64,000 bases of DNA from Leuctra nigra. Its lineage: Eukaryota > Arthropoda > Insecta > Plecoptera > Leuctridae. A program made the position numbers and the translations under genes. The notes under the pieces are model-generated. The model did no database searches, was not told where the DNA came from, and saw only the letters and a program-made list of their open reading frames with translations. Positions 37,601-47,836 of the stretch are shown piece after piece (positions within the stretch are counted from its first letter, which is position 1; the number at the start of each line of letters is the position of its first letter). Location: positions 12,710,745-12,774,744 of the forward strand of contig OW203766.1 in the NCBI GenBank assembly GCA_934045905.1, in the 5' to 3' direction.

Positions 37601-39992
37601 TTTCGGCTAGATAGTATCAAATTTTTTACATACTTATTGCTATTTTAAGTGTTTTGAATATATGTCCAAAGAGATTGATGGAAAAGTATCAGTACACTAA
37701 TCTGTTATTTAATTGATCCAGAGTGTTTATGGAAAGTTGTAAGGAAAATTGGTAATAATGTAGTTGAATCGCGAATTACAGAAAGGGCGTTAGTCACACT
37801 TTTTGTGAAATTGAGTTAACAGCGGATATGGGATCCATAAAGGTACATGCAACTTTAGAGATTGATAGGGCGGTAGTCCCAGCATTTGCTTGCACAGGGC
37901 ACCCTTGTGAAGAGCAGAAAGGGCATTAGTCCCATGACTTGTGTCCTTGTTGCACTTCACAGGCTCACGGTTTCAATGCAAAAATGGCGTCCTCTGACAC
38001 CAATGATCCGCTACAGTTGCCAGAAACCCCTGTTAAAAGGAAGAGGGGGATAGTATTCAACCCCCTCAAGGGGGGAGTTCAGAATTTGCCAAATGAATTT
38101 TCTGAGTTTTATCAAGACGTTTTCTGAAGAAAGTGTTCGGAACGACGAGGATTCTGCATAATTTTTGTAATATTTGGTAATGAAGTCTTAAAATTTGTAA
38201 ATAAATGTTTTTTTGACCTTTTTTGACCTCTTTTGACAGTCAATCTCCCTGAAATAGTAACATTTTAATCATACTTTCCAGTAAATTACAGAAAGGGCAT
38301 ATGTCCAGCTCATTGAACCCTCAAATTAGGACAGAAATATATTTTTTGCATGCGTCTAGAGACAATAGCTGGATGTATCGATTTATTGTCTTATTTATGC
38401 CAGTTACATATTTTTTTACAAATAGATCCTAAGGAGCGCAATTTGTTTTTCTCGATTATCTCAGAACTAGGTCGGCTGGACTTCAGCCCTTTCTGTAATT
38501 CGCGATTCAGTTAGTTATCTTTGATTGAATGGATCGTGCTCGATTCGCGATGTCGTGCGAATCGGTGCTCGCTCATCAACGCGTTACACGGAGCGTTTTC
38601 CTAGTTATTTGTAACACAAGGTGTGAAGGAATGTGAAAGTAGTGTGTACCTGAATGCACGTCTGATGTGAGGTTAATGACCCTGGCCGGTGTTGACTTGA
38701 GTATCCTTGGCAACAGAAGAAGTGTCAACAAGAAGTGACCCAAGTGGTTGACAGCGAACTGGAGCTCGATCCCATCTTCAGTCAACGTTTTGCGACACGG
38801 AAACAAAACTAAACAAAGACAAACAAAACCTTTATACTTATCAAAATCAATAAAGTCGATTTGTTTTGAAGGATGTGATCTATTGATAAAATATCTTTGT
38901 AAGACGTTCAGGCCACCTCAGTTCGGCATTTGATATCTTATTTCCCACGAAGAGACTACATGAAATCGGAAGTGACTTAGACGTATTAGTATTCGATAGT
39001 AGTTTGTGTTATTGTTATCTCAAGTTTCTATAAATATGTCAAATGAATCACTTATCAGAAGTAGTGACTCAAGATCTTTCATTTGATAGGGCAATTTAAA
39101 ATATAATAATTGTTGATGAGCAGGTTAATCTGTGGTCTCGTGTGCAAAAGCTCTGCGGCGAATTCTCTGACTGACGCAAAGCTAGACAGATCGGACGACG
39201 CTTACCGACGCCAGCGACGCCTGACGTCTCTACTTACCCGCGTTGTTGATGAGCAAGTTGATTCCTGTTTCAGTGCGCAAGAGTTCTGCGGCGCATTGTC
39301 TAACTGACGCGAAGCTAGACAGATCGAGACGCACCACGACCACCGTCCCGACGCCAGCGACGCCGAACGTCTCTCGACGGATCTCCGTAGCGGCGGCCTC
39401 CGCCGTGTCGACGTCAAGGCACGCCATTATCACTCGACATCCTTCATAAGTAAATCCATTAAATTAAAACGTTAAGAAACAAAATTATGTTCAATACTTC
39501 CTTATCAGTTTGGGCGTAGAGTATGTCTCAATGAAAATAGTTTTTCAACATGATTATTTATTTAGAAATATAACACAGTATTGCAGTTTTAATGCACATA
39601 TCATTTAAACGTAAAATAGTTGAAGGCTGAGCACAGTTGTCAACTTTTCTAAGTTTTAAACGAAAACGTAAATAGTTTCAAAACGTGAAAACTCAAGAAT
39701 TGGCCTCGTCACTTGGCCTAATGTTTAAACGTAATTTTAGAACAAAATAATTAATTAGTTCCGTATATTTCTTAATGTCACTGATTTGAAACGTATTGAA
39801 AACATACATATAAATGAATATGGTTCTATATTCCAAGTGAAATGACGTGAAATGCCCCACTTGGGTCTCACCTCTCTTGACGAGTTCCCTGACGACCTCC
39901 AAACCGACGCCTTCTTCGCATCCTGTGACGACAGCCGTCTTGCCGTCGACTCGCGCTGCACTCGGCGTCTTCTTGCTCTTGCAGCAGCCCAT
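34674..39992 (-). CDS. SDR-2: SDR/retinol dehydrogenase-like protein with catalytic Tyr replaced by Phe, six exons, 320 aa
   Basis: Exons: A 39872-39992, B 39238-39441, C 38650-38808, D 36845-36970, E 35140-35344, F 34674-34821; total 963 nt, in frame, stop TGA. Seen: TGCEEGVG cofactor loop, NHLGHF, and LTS at the catalytic Ser position. Exon D reads AFYQSK where active paralogs read AYAQSK, so the YxxxK tyrosine is Phe182 with Tyr shifted to 183. The NNAG glycine is replaced by Val (NNAVLF). Exon E is two codons shorter than in SDR-1 and SDR-3. The start MGCCKSKK fits an N-myristoylation/palmitoylation signal rather than a membrane helix. The reading frame is intact with normal splice sites, so it looks expressed but probably catalytically weak or non-enzymatic (inference). 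Only about 500 bp separate its ATG from the SDR-1 stop. A broken copy of exon B lies next to its B donor. Confidence 0.85.
37765..38509. mobile_element. 745-bp TIR element with small ORF, intron 3 of SDR-2
   Basis: The left end TGAATCGCGAATTACAGAAA and the right end are inverted copies (about 24 bp, extending into GGGC). Additional internal copies of cagaaagggc..tagtcc appear near 37915 and 38290. A 47-codon ORF (37984-38127, plus strand) encodes a basic/acidic protein with PVKRKRGIVFNP. No transposase recognised and no clear target duplication. Non-autonomous DNA transposon likely. Confidence 0.7.
39108..39236 (-). pseudogene. Truncated tandem copy of SDR-2 exon B
   Basis: The block is clearly homologous to 39240-39370 (gttgatgagcaggttaatctgtgg…, …gcggcgaattctctgactgacg…, …ccagcgacgcctgacgtctc). 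It has an internal deletion of about 20 bp after cagatcgg, and the donor is lost at its 3' end. It abuts the genuine donor of exon B (39236-39237) in intron 2. Confidence 0.85.
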
Positions 39993-40496
39993 CGTCTTGC
40001 ATCTGTCTCGCTCACTCGCTCCAACTACATCACGCCCGCTCCGATCTGACGCGCTCGCTTATCACCGAGATTAGATTATATTCTAATAATTCAATCAGTT
40101 TAAGTTTGATTAAGATCAAGCTATTTATAAACTTCATACTTATAAGTACATTTACGATAAAAGTAATATGGGTTAGGTCGATTTAGCAGTGATTCTATAA
40201 GAATTCCGTAAATCAATGTAATATAATTTATTTTTATGAGTTACATATTCTGAGAATAACTGAGATAACAGGAAGTCTCGTGAAAATTAGATTTCAGAAT
40301 AATATTTATTTTAGGTAGGTATGAAAGTTGAAATGTTGCTGAACACAGATGTGGTATTGTTTTTGTCGTGGACAGAATAGTTCTCAAAGTGTTTATAATT
40401 TATTTGCGTTGATATTTACAAATAACTGGAATATAATTTCATAAGACTTCCTTATTCCAGCAATAAATATTGTTTTTATAATTATTTGTTTCAATA

Positions 40497-43400
40497 TCAT
40501 CTGGGCTGCGCAGAAATGGACTGCGCACAGGGGGTGGCAATGAAGGGGTTGAAATCTTGCAACCCTGTCATCTTGACACTTTCTTCCCAGAGCCGCTGAG
40601 CAGTTACAGGATCGCGCGCTCTGGGTGAAGCTTTGGCAACAGAGCAGTCCCTGCAAGAACAGACATTTATGAAATAAGTATGATAAAGCATTCTTGTTTA
40701 TGCATTGATTATGCATTCTTTAATCAATTATATTTCATTATACTCATTTTGTTCTGCAGCTTTGGATGTCATTAATTTGGAACTGATGTACAGTAGCAAG
40801 ATTGTAGTAATCATGTGTAAATGAGACTTGAAATTCCTTCTCACTGCCGTCCGACTGTCGTTATATCACAAATATCGACATTTAGTAAAACTTTTGACAT
40901 TGCCACCATCCTCCCTTCAGACGCTCACTTTTATGGAGTAAGTTGAATGAACATTTGAATAACAGCCCGTGCCAAAACAACCCTTCTTACCTCTATGCTA
41001 AAACATAGGACCAATGGACATATAAAGTGGGAGGCAACTTCAATGATCTTTTAAAGTGAGCGTGTGAACGTTATAACAGATAAACACAATTCTATGCATC
41101 GTTGTAGAAGTCTTAATAGTAATTTGTTAATGAGAAGAATGGTAAATTAATTAAAAAGATTTGCTATATTCAATATTAAGAACATAAAGAATGATTCAAT
41201 GAATTTTGAAAAATATCCATCTTCTGCCACCATTTGTAAATTCAATAATTAAAATGTATTTTTGGTTACAATTATTAGTGACCCATGTCTCAATTATTTA
41301 GGTTGAAATTTCAATCAAATTTTCAGGGAATCTGTTTAAAAACATAAGTAGGCAATACAACTTTAAACATATTTTGAAATATTTGACAATTTAGTCTATC
41401 CATCGATTGTAAGGAACAAAGGCAAAGGCTCACTTATCAACGCTTTACACAGACAGTCTTCCTAGTAATCCTTCCTATCACTACTGACGACATTATCTAT
41501 TGCAATGTTCTCGAGAACTAACTTGTAATACAGCCCGGACTGCGCCGCCGCACTCTCATCCACTGCACAGTGGATCGTGGTCCTTGCCGCCTGTTCAGAC
41601 GACTTGATCACTGCACCCAGCACGCAGCTGGACATGCAGGACAAGAGGCAGCAGAACACGCCGTCCAGGTGGCGGTGGAGGTCCGGGTACACCAAGCCTG
41701 GCTGCACGGCGTACACGCTCACACCGTCGACACCTGAGTCAAACAATAATCAGTTAAACCATTTTATTTTCAATTATCCCACTAAGTCAGGTGGACATAA
41801 ACAGAGCAAGGAAGATTAAAATCATGATCATGATTAAAATATGCTTCTTATCATTTTTGCGTCCAAGCTAGTATTGAAGTTTTGGAAAAAATGAAACTCT
41901 CTATAGTTTACAAAATTTGATATGAGATCAATGAGATCATGGATGTTTTCAGAACCATCGAGTTGCAAAGCAGAGGTCATGACGGGTTGTTCCGTTTGGT
42001 GTGTTGTTGGCCCTGATAAGGACCGTTGGCGACACCACCATCTTCGTAGTCGCCGCCAGAAGATGAAAGTATAGTAACACTTTCGATACGTCGCCAACGG
42101 TCGTTTTCAAGGCCAACAGCACACCAAACGCAACTTCATTACCTCTGCCTTGTATGAGAACAATTTACGTTTTCTAGACGAATTAATAGACATCAAGGTA
42201 AATGCTAGTAGATTATCTAACTTATAACATTTTGTATAATTCTTGCTCCTGACAGTCCTACCCTACTTATCCAAACGAGACTGTCTAAATAATTAAAAAT
42301 ACCTCTAATGATTCTTGATCGATTGAATACAAAGAAAACGGAGTATTATTGAATTTCGTATAATATAACGTCAGATTAGGAACTCTCGTATTCGGATGTT
42401 TCAATTCTTGACACTTAATCCGTTGGTTGTGCAAAAGAATACTTGAATATTTACCACTGTGTTTGAGTCGTTTGTCCAGCTCCGTGGTGAATAGAATGTT
42501 CGCAAGTTTGCTCTGCGCAAACGCAAATGCCTCGTTGTAGTTCTTCTCCGCGTTGAGATCGTCAAAGATGATTTTACCGTCTGGAAGTGAACAGTTTGAT
42601 CTGCATTTCAGAGCACCAATAAAATACAGCTCAATATTACGAAGATGTTTCAATTTGCTTCATCAGGTGCACACAAACGTCAAAACCACCTCTACCGCCA
42701 AACCCCAGATAATAACAGCTGATGTAAACAACAAAACCGCCAGCTCAATCACAACACAGATAGCAGCTAACTGGATAATAAACATAACATTGTCTCTGAC
42801 ACTCATCTCACCGGCGTGGGCTGAAGAAGACACTGTGATGATGCGAGCGGGAGTCGAAGCAAGGATGCGCGGGAGCAACAGAAGCGTGAACAAGAAGTGA
42901 CCCAAGTGGTTCACAGCGAAGTGGTTCTCAAAACCGTCCTCTGTAAGGATGCGTGGACACATCATTACGGCTGGAACAAGATGACAATCGTCTTTTACAA
43001 ACAGTCAAAGTAGGTTTGGAAAATGTGAAGGCGGAAAATGATATTGTGACAAAACATCCTTGATAACATTGTGATCAGTGATGACCACTTCTTTATTTGA
43101 GGTAGGTAATTGTTCTGTTTATTTCCCAAACGACGTTTTCAGCGGGTTTGCTGGCATCTTCAGGCATCTTGGGATTGACGGAGGGGAATACAAACTAAAT
43201 AATCAAAATAATCAAATTGATTTCAAGAAACTATAACAATTACTTCTTTTCCATGATACAAGTCATTTTAATAGTTTCTTGAAATCTATTAGATTATTTT
43301 GTTTATTTAGTTTGTGTTTCCCTCCGTCAATCCCAAATAGAAGTTTGAAGGTTCCAACAGACCTGCTGCATGACAATGCATTTATAAAATGTATTGTATT

Positions 43401-46400
43401 ATACGTTTTTTTATCATTAAATCGATAAACAATTTTATACAGTGAAAATGATTCGCGAAAGCGTGGATCAAATAGTCGTAATTTTATCAATTATCTCCAG
43501 AAGCGGTGTTTCTTTGTCCGTAGCTGTACACATTTCTTATGATCTTCCTCTAGTACAAGATTTAAACCATATATTGAATTTTACATATTTTGTACCATTT
43601 CTGCCACCATTTGTAAAATTTTATCACAAATCAAATTTCAACTATTTATTCTAAACGCTTTGATCTGTCGTTCGCAAATATTAAGAAACTAAAAGTTTGG
43701 ATGTCTCGTTGTACCCAGGCTCAAGCTTGTACCTGCACTGTACCGAGGTTGTACTCAGGCAGTACCTGCATTATTGACAAGGATGTTCACATTCTTCTCC
43801 GTGCGCAAGATCTGCTGCGCACACTGTCTGATCGACGCCATGGAGGAGAGCTCCAGGATGACGACGACCACCGTCCCGACGCCAGCGACGCCGGACGTCT
43901 CTTGGCGGATCTCCTTGGCGGCGTCCTCAGCCTTGCTGACGTCACGACACGCCATCACGACGCGACATCCTGGAAGATCGTATCATTTACTTGAAATAGA
44001 TATTTAATATCACAATAATCAATCATATCAAACTAATTATTTCATTAGAGGATTAATTGATTTGATAATAAATCTAAATATGATTGAGTATGATTATCAT
44101 GACCTCTATATTTGGGTACTTGAAACACATATTTTTGGGAGACCTATTGCATATACACTCGTAAGGATGTAATATTCAAAGATTGCATGTTCCATACCAT
44201 TGTTTTTGATTTGTTGTTGATGAAGACACGTTTGAATAAAACGTGCTTTTTAGGCGCCGATCAAGATTGAGAACAAAAATCAGTAGGTAGATTCCTAATA
44301 TTTTTGAAAAGTTGACTATTAGTCAAGTTTTGTTTCTCTAGGATTCAATTGATCAATGATACATCAATTTACTACAAGAAAACGAGCTGCACTCGTAACT
44401 CAAGTACTCAACAATATCTTGTCAAGTGGTATGGTATACAATGTTGTAGATGAAGCATTTTACATGGAATTGATGAGTTCTGAACAGCTATTTTGGAATA
44501 GGAATATTCACGTGTCACTTATAAACTGTTGCACCTCTTCATAAAATATCCAGTTCTTACCGCCGTTACCATACAAAAATTGATACGTTGCTGAGGTAGC
44601 TGTGCTGATTGAATTTCTGAAGTTTTGGAGAGCTTTCTCTAATTTATTATGTGTAATAATAACGTTTATACATTATTTTTGAGTATAATCTACTCTTTTA
44701 AGGGAAGTCGAAACAGATAATATTAAATTACATCTATAGGTATTTGATCGAATTATTTAGCACTGATATTACAGAACTCCAAACTACAAAAGAGAACGTT
44801 CGGACGTTGTAACTATGAACGTTTTGTCCTCCGGTACAATTTGCCAACATCGTTGCCAAAGTATATTTTACTTCTTTCGTAATTTGAATTGAATCGTCCA
44901 TAACATTTTATTTCGCACAAGATGTTATTGGTTGCTATTTATTTTTTAATGAAAGTGTATTCATCAAAGATTCTAATCATATGCATTTTGTGTAAATCTA
45001 ACGATACAATTAAATGCAATCTTCAACCGTAGCAAATATTTCATGCGGCATGCTGTAAGATATCATGGGGAAAATACTTATTTCTTATTCACCTATCTCG
45101 AAAACTAGACACGAGTAGTGTTTTATTTTCTGAAGTGTTGTTAGGGTTATAACAATGAGTGAGTATTCATAGCTTGCACGATCTTCTTTTGTTTTATTTC
45201 AGCAATGCAAAATTATTGAATTTATCACCTGAGGACGGACATTTTGTGGCACGTTGACGGGTCAGATTTATAACTTTTATTGAGGTAAATCGATGTATTT
45301 TTGTAATGTGAGTGATTCCTCTTTGTATTAAAGATATCTCCGAAGCCTATACAATTTCCCAGGTGCCCATTAACTATAAAATATCGTCAAAAAGCTGAGA
45401 ATTTTACAGCTATTCTGCCTGCCATCAAGATGGTGGCAGGCAACAATGAGATAACATCACGTGCAAACTATGAATAGCAAAAATTGAGACGATCTGAAAA
45501 ATGGTCGATCAGATCAAATACGCAATAATTTGTGACATACAAATGGTAATTATCTAAATTAAAAGGTGCTGAACAATTTAATCAAAAGCAATTAAAACTA
45601 ATGGGTTATTTCGTCATGTTTTTGTAAAATTATTTATTAATTTGTCTACTATTTTATCTAGTGGAGCGGTCGCTCCACGCCAGCCAAGTCGTACGGCGCG
45701 CGCACACACTCATTTTAAAAGGCTGGAGCAAACCCACTTTTACTGTAAGCATCAAAGTGGCATTTTCGGCCTACTGGATCTTAAAATTGGAAAATCTCAC
45801 ATTGTTGCGATATATCTTAATTTCGAGCTATGGCCCACCCTACAACATATACCAAATTTGGGAACAATAGGTTACGCCCTTTGCGCGCTAGAGGGCCGTG
45901 AAAACAGTGTTTTAGGGCGGTTTTCACAATAATAATAATAATAATAATAATCTCAGTAGTAGTAGTAGTAGTAGTCTCCTGGAATTTAAATCCGGTAAAC
46001 AGGCCACAGCCTAAATGGCTGAACCGATTGATCCCACATTTTTACCACGTGTGCACTTTTGGCGTCTGATTTAACCTTCACTCCATGAATTTTTTGTGCC
46101 GCCATTTTGAAACCGGAAGTGACGTCATATCTCGTCAACGGCTGGACCGATTGGAACGAAAATTGTGCCAAACGATCCAGACGGTCATTTATATGCATGA
46201 TAAGTAGCAAAAGACAAAACATTATGTTAATGAAACCGGAAATGACGTAATGAAATTTGAAATACATCGATTGGCTTTTTGGCAACAAAGGTTGATCCGA
46301 TTATTTTGATATTTATGTAACGTATGTACTTTTGACGTCTCATGTGACTTGTTATAAAACCAACCGGAAGCCGCCATTTTGAAACCGGAAGTGACATCAT

Positions 46401-47836
46401 ATCTCAATAACGGCTAAATAGATTTCAACGAAACCAGCGCAAAACAATTTAGACGGTCAACTTTATGTATTATCATCAATAATATTTGCAGTTTCCCATA
46501 CCTAAACCGGAAATGACGTCACACATTTTAATAATCTCACAAATTTTTATATTGGGACAATAAATATACTATTTGAGACAGCTTATAAAATTGTAATCAT
46601 GTTTCAAATATACTTCAAGGGGTCAGAGATTTCAGCCGCCATTTTTAAACCGGAAGTAACGTCATATCTCAAAAACTGGTAGACAAATCGGTATGAAACT
46701 AGCGCCAAACGATTCGGAAGGCCATCTCTATGGAATATGAACAGTACAAATAGAATTTTCCTATTTATGAGACCGGAAATGACGTCATTCAAATGTATAA
46801 ATTATTATAATTCCCTCCTATACAATAAATACATATTCAGAAAGCTTAAAATGATACACATCATTTATAGAAATAAATTCTATGTGGCATTGCAGAAAGT
46901 TCAGCAGCCATTTTGAAAACCGAAGTGTTTCCATATCTCGGAACTGGGTTGACTGATTGGAATGATACCTTTGCTATTCTTCGTGAAAGATCATTTAAAG
47001 CAATTATTTAGGACCATACGCTGCTATTCATTAGTGGTAACGAAATTGTAAAGGGTGATGATTTTTTAAAAGAATTTAGTAATTGTTCATTTCATATGTG
47101 TCACAAGTTGTTATAGAATAAACTAAAAAAAGGAGTGATATCCCCATAAAAAACACTTCGTGTAAAAATACCAGCCAAGTCTCTTCTACTAAAAAAAAAT
47201 ATATGAAATCTAAAAATTCTGCACTGAAAAGTAATGATATCAAAAAATTTGCCAAGTCAAAACTTTATTTGAAAATCAAAAAATACTTGGCGCATCGATT
47301 TTTTAGGGCATTTTAGGTCTACTATATGTTTGTATATTTTATGTATATTTTATATCTGGCCTATACTTCTAAGCTATTAATATACACGATGCGCCAAGTA
47401 TTTTTTGATTTTCAAATAAAGTTTTGACTTGGCAAATTTTTTGATATCATTACTTTTCAGTGCAGAATTTTTAGATTTCATATATTTTTTTTTAGTAGAA
47501 GAGACTTGGCTGGTATTTTTACACGAAGTGTTTTTTATGGGTATATATTATTTAAGAATAAGTATAATATTTTGTTTATTTTATTATTATATTGTTAAGC
47601 TTTGTCCTGAGGAAGATTTTAATAGAAAAATCGAAACTGTAAACAAAATAATAAATAATTTTACAACATGTACAATTTAAACAATATTGTAAATGTTTAA
47701 TTTGAGCCCTACCTCTTATGACCAGCTCCTTGACGGTTTCTTTGCCGACTCCAGAGTTGCATCCCGTGACGACTGCCGTCTTCCCGTCCAGCCACGCTTC
47801 ACTGACGACCTCCTTGCTGCATCTCAGCCATCCCAT
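40497..47836 (-). CDS. SDR-1: SDR/retinol dehydrogenase-like protein with catalytic Tyr replaced by Phe, six exons, 325 aa
   Basis: Exons: A 47713-47836, B 43766-43969, C 42812-42970, D 42455-42580, E 41523-41733, F 40497-40650; total 978 nt, in frame, GT-AG throughout, stop TGA. Seen: TGCNSGVG cofactor motif, [19 protein letters not shown] in place of NNAG, NHLGHF, VSSSAH. Exon D reads AFAQSK where SDR-3 reads AYAQSK, so the catalytic Tyr is Phe183 while Lys187 is kept. The start is MGWLRCSKE at the position shared with the paralogs. Intact frame and splice sites argue against a pseudogene; loss of the hydroxyl suggests a pseudoenzyme or altered chemistry (inference). Intron 1 (43970-47712) holds a large foldback element and the ETS/CRE-like tandem repeat. 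Divergent to the helicase gene downstream on the plus strand. Confidence 0.86.
41983..42132. repeat. Foldback repeat, intron 4 of SDR-1
   Basis: tccgtttggtgtgttgttgg near 41988 mirrors ccaacagcacaccaaacgca near 42113. The inner segments around cgttggcgac / gtcgccaacg also pair. Confidence 0.7.
43165..43337. mobile_element. Foldback MITE, intron 2 of SDR-1
   Basis: gggattgacggaggg near 43169 mirrors ccctccgtcaatccc near 43320. Arms continue through aaactaaataatcaaaataa against its complement. No ORF. Confidence 0.75.
45195..45310 (+). repeat. Dispersed repeat copy, empty-site counterpart of the 17217-17568 insertion
   Basis: cagcaatgcaaaat…gaggacggacatt…gcacgttgacgggtcagatt matches both sides of the insertion at 17217-17568 (17170-17216 and 17569-17630). 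Confidence 0.65.
45920..45975. repeat. Adjacent AAT and AGT microsatellites
   Basis: Runs of aat followed by runs of agt, directly before the ~270-bp repeat block in SDR-1 intron 1. Confidence 0.9.
46000..46960. repeat. ~270-bp degenerate tandem repeat carrying composite ETS/CRE-like motifs
   Basis: The phrase gccattttgaaaccggaagt recurs near 46102, 46373, 46638 and 46911 (spacing 265-273 bp). CCGGAAGTGACGTCA or close variants lie at 46113, 46236, 46385, 46507, 46650 and 46773. Located in intron 1 of SDR-1, minus-strand gene. Confidence 0.8.
47139..47545. mobile_element. Large foldback element, ~160-bp arms, intron 1 of SDR-1
   Basis: cccataaaaaacacttcgtg near the left end mirrors cacgaagtgttttttatggg near 47541. 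Nearly the whole arms pair (…gccaagtctcttctacta…, …aaaatacttggcgcatcg…), with a loop around 47310-47380. It sits about 165 bp from the exon A donor. Confidence 0.88.
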
